Positions 4,286-5,882 of a stretch of 5,882 nt of DNA are shown one piece after another. The notes under the pieces were generated by a model that saw only the letters and a list, made by a program, of their open reading frames with translations, searched no databases and was not told the DNA's origin. Origin of the DNA: an uncultured Eubacteriaceae bacterium (lineage in GTDB: Bacteria; Bacillota; Clostridia; Lachnospirales; Lachnospiraceae); contig CAMEUH010000164.1 in the NCBI GenBank assembly GCA_945938055.1, forward strand, positions 1 through 5,882. Direction: 5' to 3'. The translations under genes were made by a program, and so were the position numbers. Every line of letters begins with the position of its first letter. Within the stretch, counting starts at the first letter, position 1.

Positions 4286-5221
4286 TTGAAGCAGTTGACA
4301 ATAAGGGAAACGAACATATTTTTTATGTTGTTCATGATACTGTATTTTGGATTATCTGTGATTGCCGGAACCTTTCTTCCAGAAAGCACGCCGGCATGGT
4401 TAAGCATGTGTATCAGTGATGCCATTATTTTATTTCCGGTGGTACTGTTGCTTTTTTATAAGAAAATTATGCCGTGGCAAATTCCGGAATTGTCGCCAAT
4501 TAGTTTATCGGACCTGATATTGGCGTGCATTGCAGCATATTGCCTGATGCCGATGATTTATTTCATTAATTATATTACGGCGTTTTTTGCAAAAAATTAT
4601 GTGAATGGAATGGTGTCCAATATCTATGGATATCCGCTTTGGATACAGCTTCTTTTGATTGCTGTGATTCCGGCGATTGTGGAAGAATTCATTTTCCGGG
4701 GATTGTTTTATGGAAGTTACCGGAGAAGAAATGTAATTTGTGCTGCACTGATGAGTGGCCTTTTGTTTGGACTTGCTCATTTGAATTTGAATCAGTTTGC
4801 ATATGCCTTTGTAATGGGAATTGCATTCTGCCTGCTTTATGAGGTTTCCGGAAATATTTTGCTTCCGGTGATTTCACATTTTACAATTAATGCAAATACC
4901 ATTTTTATAGTATATTTTTCATCTGTTGACATGAAACAGCTGGCAGATGTCTCTGCAGAGAATGTAATTCGGGAAATTCCTGCGGGAGTTATGGCGGGTG
5001 TATTGGTCTTTTTGTTTATCATGGGGCTGCTTGGAATTGGATTATTCATTCTGATTCTTCGTAAAATCGCAAGCAGACATGGAAAACTTTTGCGGATGAA
5101 AGATGTGTTTCGGGAGTACCGGATTTATAAAGAGGAAACAGAAGGACATATTTGGGATGGTTACATGACGGTTACGGTATGCTGTCTGGTTCTGTACATG
5201 ATTTTAATAGAGGTAATATAA
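4286..5221 (+). CDS. CPBP-family intramembrane metalloprotease (CAAX protease/Abi)
   Basis: This is a multi-pass membrane protein of 311 residues in the family of Rce1-like glutamic/metal-dependent intramembrane proteases. The three defining motifs are intact: EEFIFR (Glu133, Glu134, Arg138), FGLAH (Phe161, His165) and HFTIN (His198, Asn202). Hydrophobic helices flank them at about 11-30, 42-58, 76-98, 117-132, 150-165, 171-185, 188-210, 235-258 and 293-311. A charged cytoplasmic segment occupies 260-290. In bacteria, members act in bacteriocin self-immunity, membrane protein processing or unknown roles; no bacteriocin gene is nearby. The start is uncertain. TTG at 4286 has AGGTG (4273-4277) at 8-nt spacing, while GTG at 4265 would extend the protein by 7 residues but has no binding site. 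It follows the S1 gene closely and ends just before the shared terminator, so it is the last gene of the operon. Confidence 0.9.
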   Translation: MKQLTIRETNIFFMLFMILYFGLSVIAGTFLPESTPAWLSMCISDAIILFPVVLLLFYKKIMPWQIPELSPISLSDLILACIAAYCLMPMIYFINYITAFFAKNYVNGMVSNIYGYPLWIQLLLIAVIPAIVEEFIFRGLFYGSYRRRNVICAALMSGLLFGLAHLNLNQFAYAFVMGIAFCLLYEVSGNILLPVISHFTINANTIFIVYFSSVDMKQLADVSAENVIREIPAGVMAGVLVFLFIMGLLGIGLFILILRKIASRHGKLLRMKDVFREYRIYKEETEGHIWDGYMTVTVCCLVLYMILIEVI

Positions 5222-5223
5222 GA

Positions 5224-5261
5224 AAAAGGAAGAATCTGCCATCAGACAAATTCTTCCTTTT
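5224..5261. terminator. Bidirectional terminator between convergent genes
   Basis: AAAAGGAAGAAT (5224-5235) and ATTCTTCCTTTT (5250-5261) form a perfect 12-bp stem, with a small CTG/CAG extension in the loop. The plus-strand product ends in a short T run, and the minus-strand product ends in TTTTTC, so it can serve both the protease operon and the YjfB-like gene. The YjfB-like stop codon (5262-5260) overlaps the stem edge. Confidence 0.82.
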
Positions 5262-5442
5262 ATACGGAGTAATCAATATTCTGACCAAGATATGGAGTCA
5301 CAGAAGCTTCCATCATTTTGGTAAGATTATCTCCATTCTGCTCAATGGATTCCAAAGACTTCTTAACCATTGCAAGACCAATGGTATTACTGGTATCAAT
5401 GGATGAGGCGCCTATGGATAAAGCGGATAAAGTCATGTCCAT
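5260..5442 (-). CDS. YjfB-family putative motility protein
   Basis: This is a complete 60-residue protein. It has the small helical layout of the YjfB family: a start MDMTLSALSIGASSIDTSN, a helix with the typical MVKKSLES (25-32), a second helix DNLTKMMEAS (38-47), and the characteristic ending PYLGQNIDYSV, close to the P-x-LGxNID tail of the family. YjfB of Bacillus subtilis belongs to the motility (SigD) regulon, and its biochemical role is not established. The ATG has AAGGAGG (5450-5456) at 7-nt spacing and a near-consensus sigma-A promoter just upstream, so in this genome it may be expressed without the flagellar sigma factor. It is convergent with the protease gene and divergent from the exported-protein gene. 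Confidence 0.82.
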   Translation of the reverse strand: MDMTLSALSIGASSIDTSNTIGLAMVKKSLESIEQNGDNLTKMMEASVTPYLGQNIDYSV

Positions 5443-5465
5443 GTGAATCCCTCCTTCTATATATT

Positions 5466-5494
5466 ATTATAAATAATTCTGACATTTTTTTCAA
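5466..5494 (-). promoter_or_regulatory. Promoter of the YjfB-like gene
   Basis: Read on the minus strand, TTGAAA (5494-5489) and TATAAT (5471-5466) are separated by 17 bp. The predicted start is only a few bases before the AAGGAGG ribosome binding site, giving a very short leader. No GCCGATA-type sigma-28 box is present. Confidence 0.8.
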
Positions 5495-5554
5495 CTGTCT
5501 GTTGCAAAAAAATCCGGTGTTTTTAATTCCGGGTATGCATTTGACAGGAACATA

Positions 5555-5563
5555 TGGTATAAT
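5555..5563 (+). promoter_or_regulatory. Extended -10 promoter of the exported-protein gene
   Basis: TGG-TATAAT (5555-5563) is a consensus extended -10 located 30 nt before the ATG. A perfect TTGACA at 5541-5546 lies only 11 bp upstream, too close to act as its -35. The position 17 bp upstream has no -35 match, so the promoter probably relies on the extended -10 element. Confidence 0.6.
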
Positions 5564-5593
5564 AAATCAAATTAGTTTACCGGAGGGCTTTTT

Positions 5594-5882
5594 ATGTGGA
5601 AAAATAGTAAAATAAAAAAAATAATTTCTGTCATTGCAGGACTTTTTGTCATATGCTGCATGGTGTTTCATGCCGGAGTGAAGGTTGGGGCAGCAGGAAA
5701 TGAACCGGGAAGTGTAGGGGACCCGCTGGTAAGCAAGAGTTATCTGGACAGCAGGCTGGACGGACTGAATGGGGTCATGAGCAAGGTCAGCCTGTCTAAG
5801 GGATCCATACTGAGTGTTTCGGAAGGGGCGAGCATGATTGTGTATTCGGGAAATGGCTCTGTTTCAGGAAATGGAAATGGTC
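5594..5882 (+). CDS. Exported protein, N-terminal part (cut by window end)
   Basis: The first 96 residues are visible and the frame is still open at the window edge. The ATG has GGAGGG (5582-5587) at 6-nt spacing. A Sec-type signal peptide is clear: a basic start (MWKNSKIKK), a hydrophobic core at about 10-28, and a likely cleavage near GAA at 32-34. The mature part begins with a polar stretch, then GDPLVSKSYLDSRLDGL (42-58), which looks like an amphipathic or coiled-coil helix. It continues with LSKGSILSVSEGASMIVYSGNGSV, a pattern resembling exported Clostridia proteins with a DPLVTKSYV segment followed by KGQ-x-L-x-x-GEGTEI-x-x-SG. That resemblance is from memory and the function of those proteins is unknown to me. 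A Gly/Asn/Ser-rich run (85-96) continues past the edge. It may act at the cell surface or wall. Confidence 0.85.
   Translation, partial: MWKNSKIKKIISVIAGLFVICCMVFHAGVKVGAAGNEPGSVGDPLVSKSYLDSRLDGLNGVMSKVSLSKGSILSVSEGASMIVYSGNGSVSGNGNG

Noticed and set aside
4265..5221. CPBP protease as part of a bacteriocin immunity or phage-defence system
   Set aside because: There is no bacteriocin precursor, ABC exporter, toxin or nuclease gene nearby; it sits in a housekeeping-like operon.
5541..5563. TTGACA and TATAAT as a -35/-10 pair
   Set aside because: The 11-bp spacing is far too short for sigma-A; the -10 is better explained as an extended -10 element.

Overview
This AT-rich window looks like chromosome of a low-GC Gram-positive bacterium, most likely a Clostridia/Lachnospiraceae-type member. 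The signs are strong AGGAGG-type ribosome binding sites, TTGaca/TATAAT promoters, a glnK-amt pair, a CvfB-family S1 protein, and a YjfB-type small motility protein. That placement is inferred from gene content and style, not from a search. There are no insertion sequences, CRISPR arrays or phage genes. Overall it is an ordinary housekeeping region, and I did not find a convincing undescribed multi-gene system.

Left part (1-1320, minus strand): a nitrogen-scavenging operon. A strong promoter (TTGACA/TATAAT) drives glnK (PII signal protein), followed by the ammonium transporter gene amt, whose 3' end lies outside the window. PII binds and gates the transporter according to 2-oxoglutarate and ATP/ADP. 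A strong intrinsic terminator lies between this promoter and glnK, only about 8 nt after the predicted transcription start, which suggests transcription attenuation. A 19-bp dyad also straddles the -10 box.

Middle (1363-2460): two divergent unknown genes share a promoter region. One encodes a six-helix membrane protein (minus) and the other a small acidic soluble protein (plus). An exact sigma-28-type -10 box lies upstream of the latter.

Then come a tRNA-Gln(CUG) with its own promoter and terminator (2507-2679) and a tight plus-strand operon (2711-5221). The operon encodes an acyl-ACP thioesterase, a CvfB-like S1 RNA-binding protein and a CPBP-family intramembrane protease. It ends in a hairpin that it shares with the convergent yjfB-like gene.

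Right end (5260-5882): the YjfB-like motility protein (minus) and the start of an exported protein gene (plus, cut by the window end) are divergently transcribed from back-to-back promoters. The sequence features most worth following up are the glnK leader attenuator, the dyad over its -10 box, and the replacement of the usual catalytic Asn by Tyr in the thioesterase DxNxH motif.
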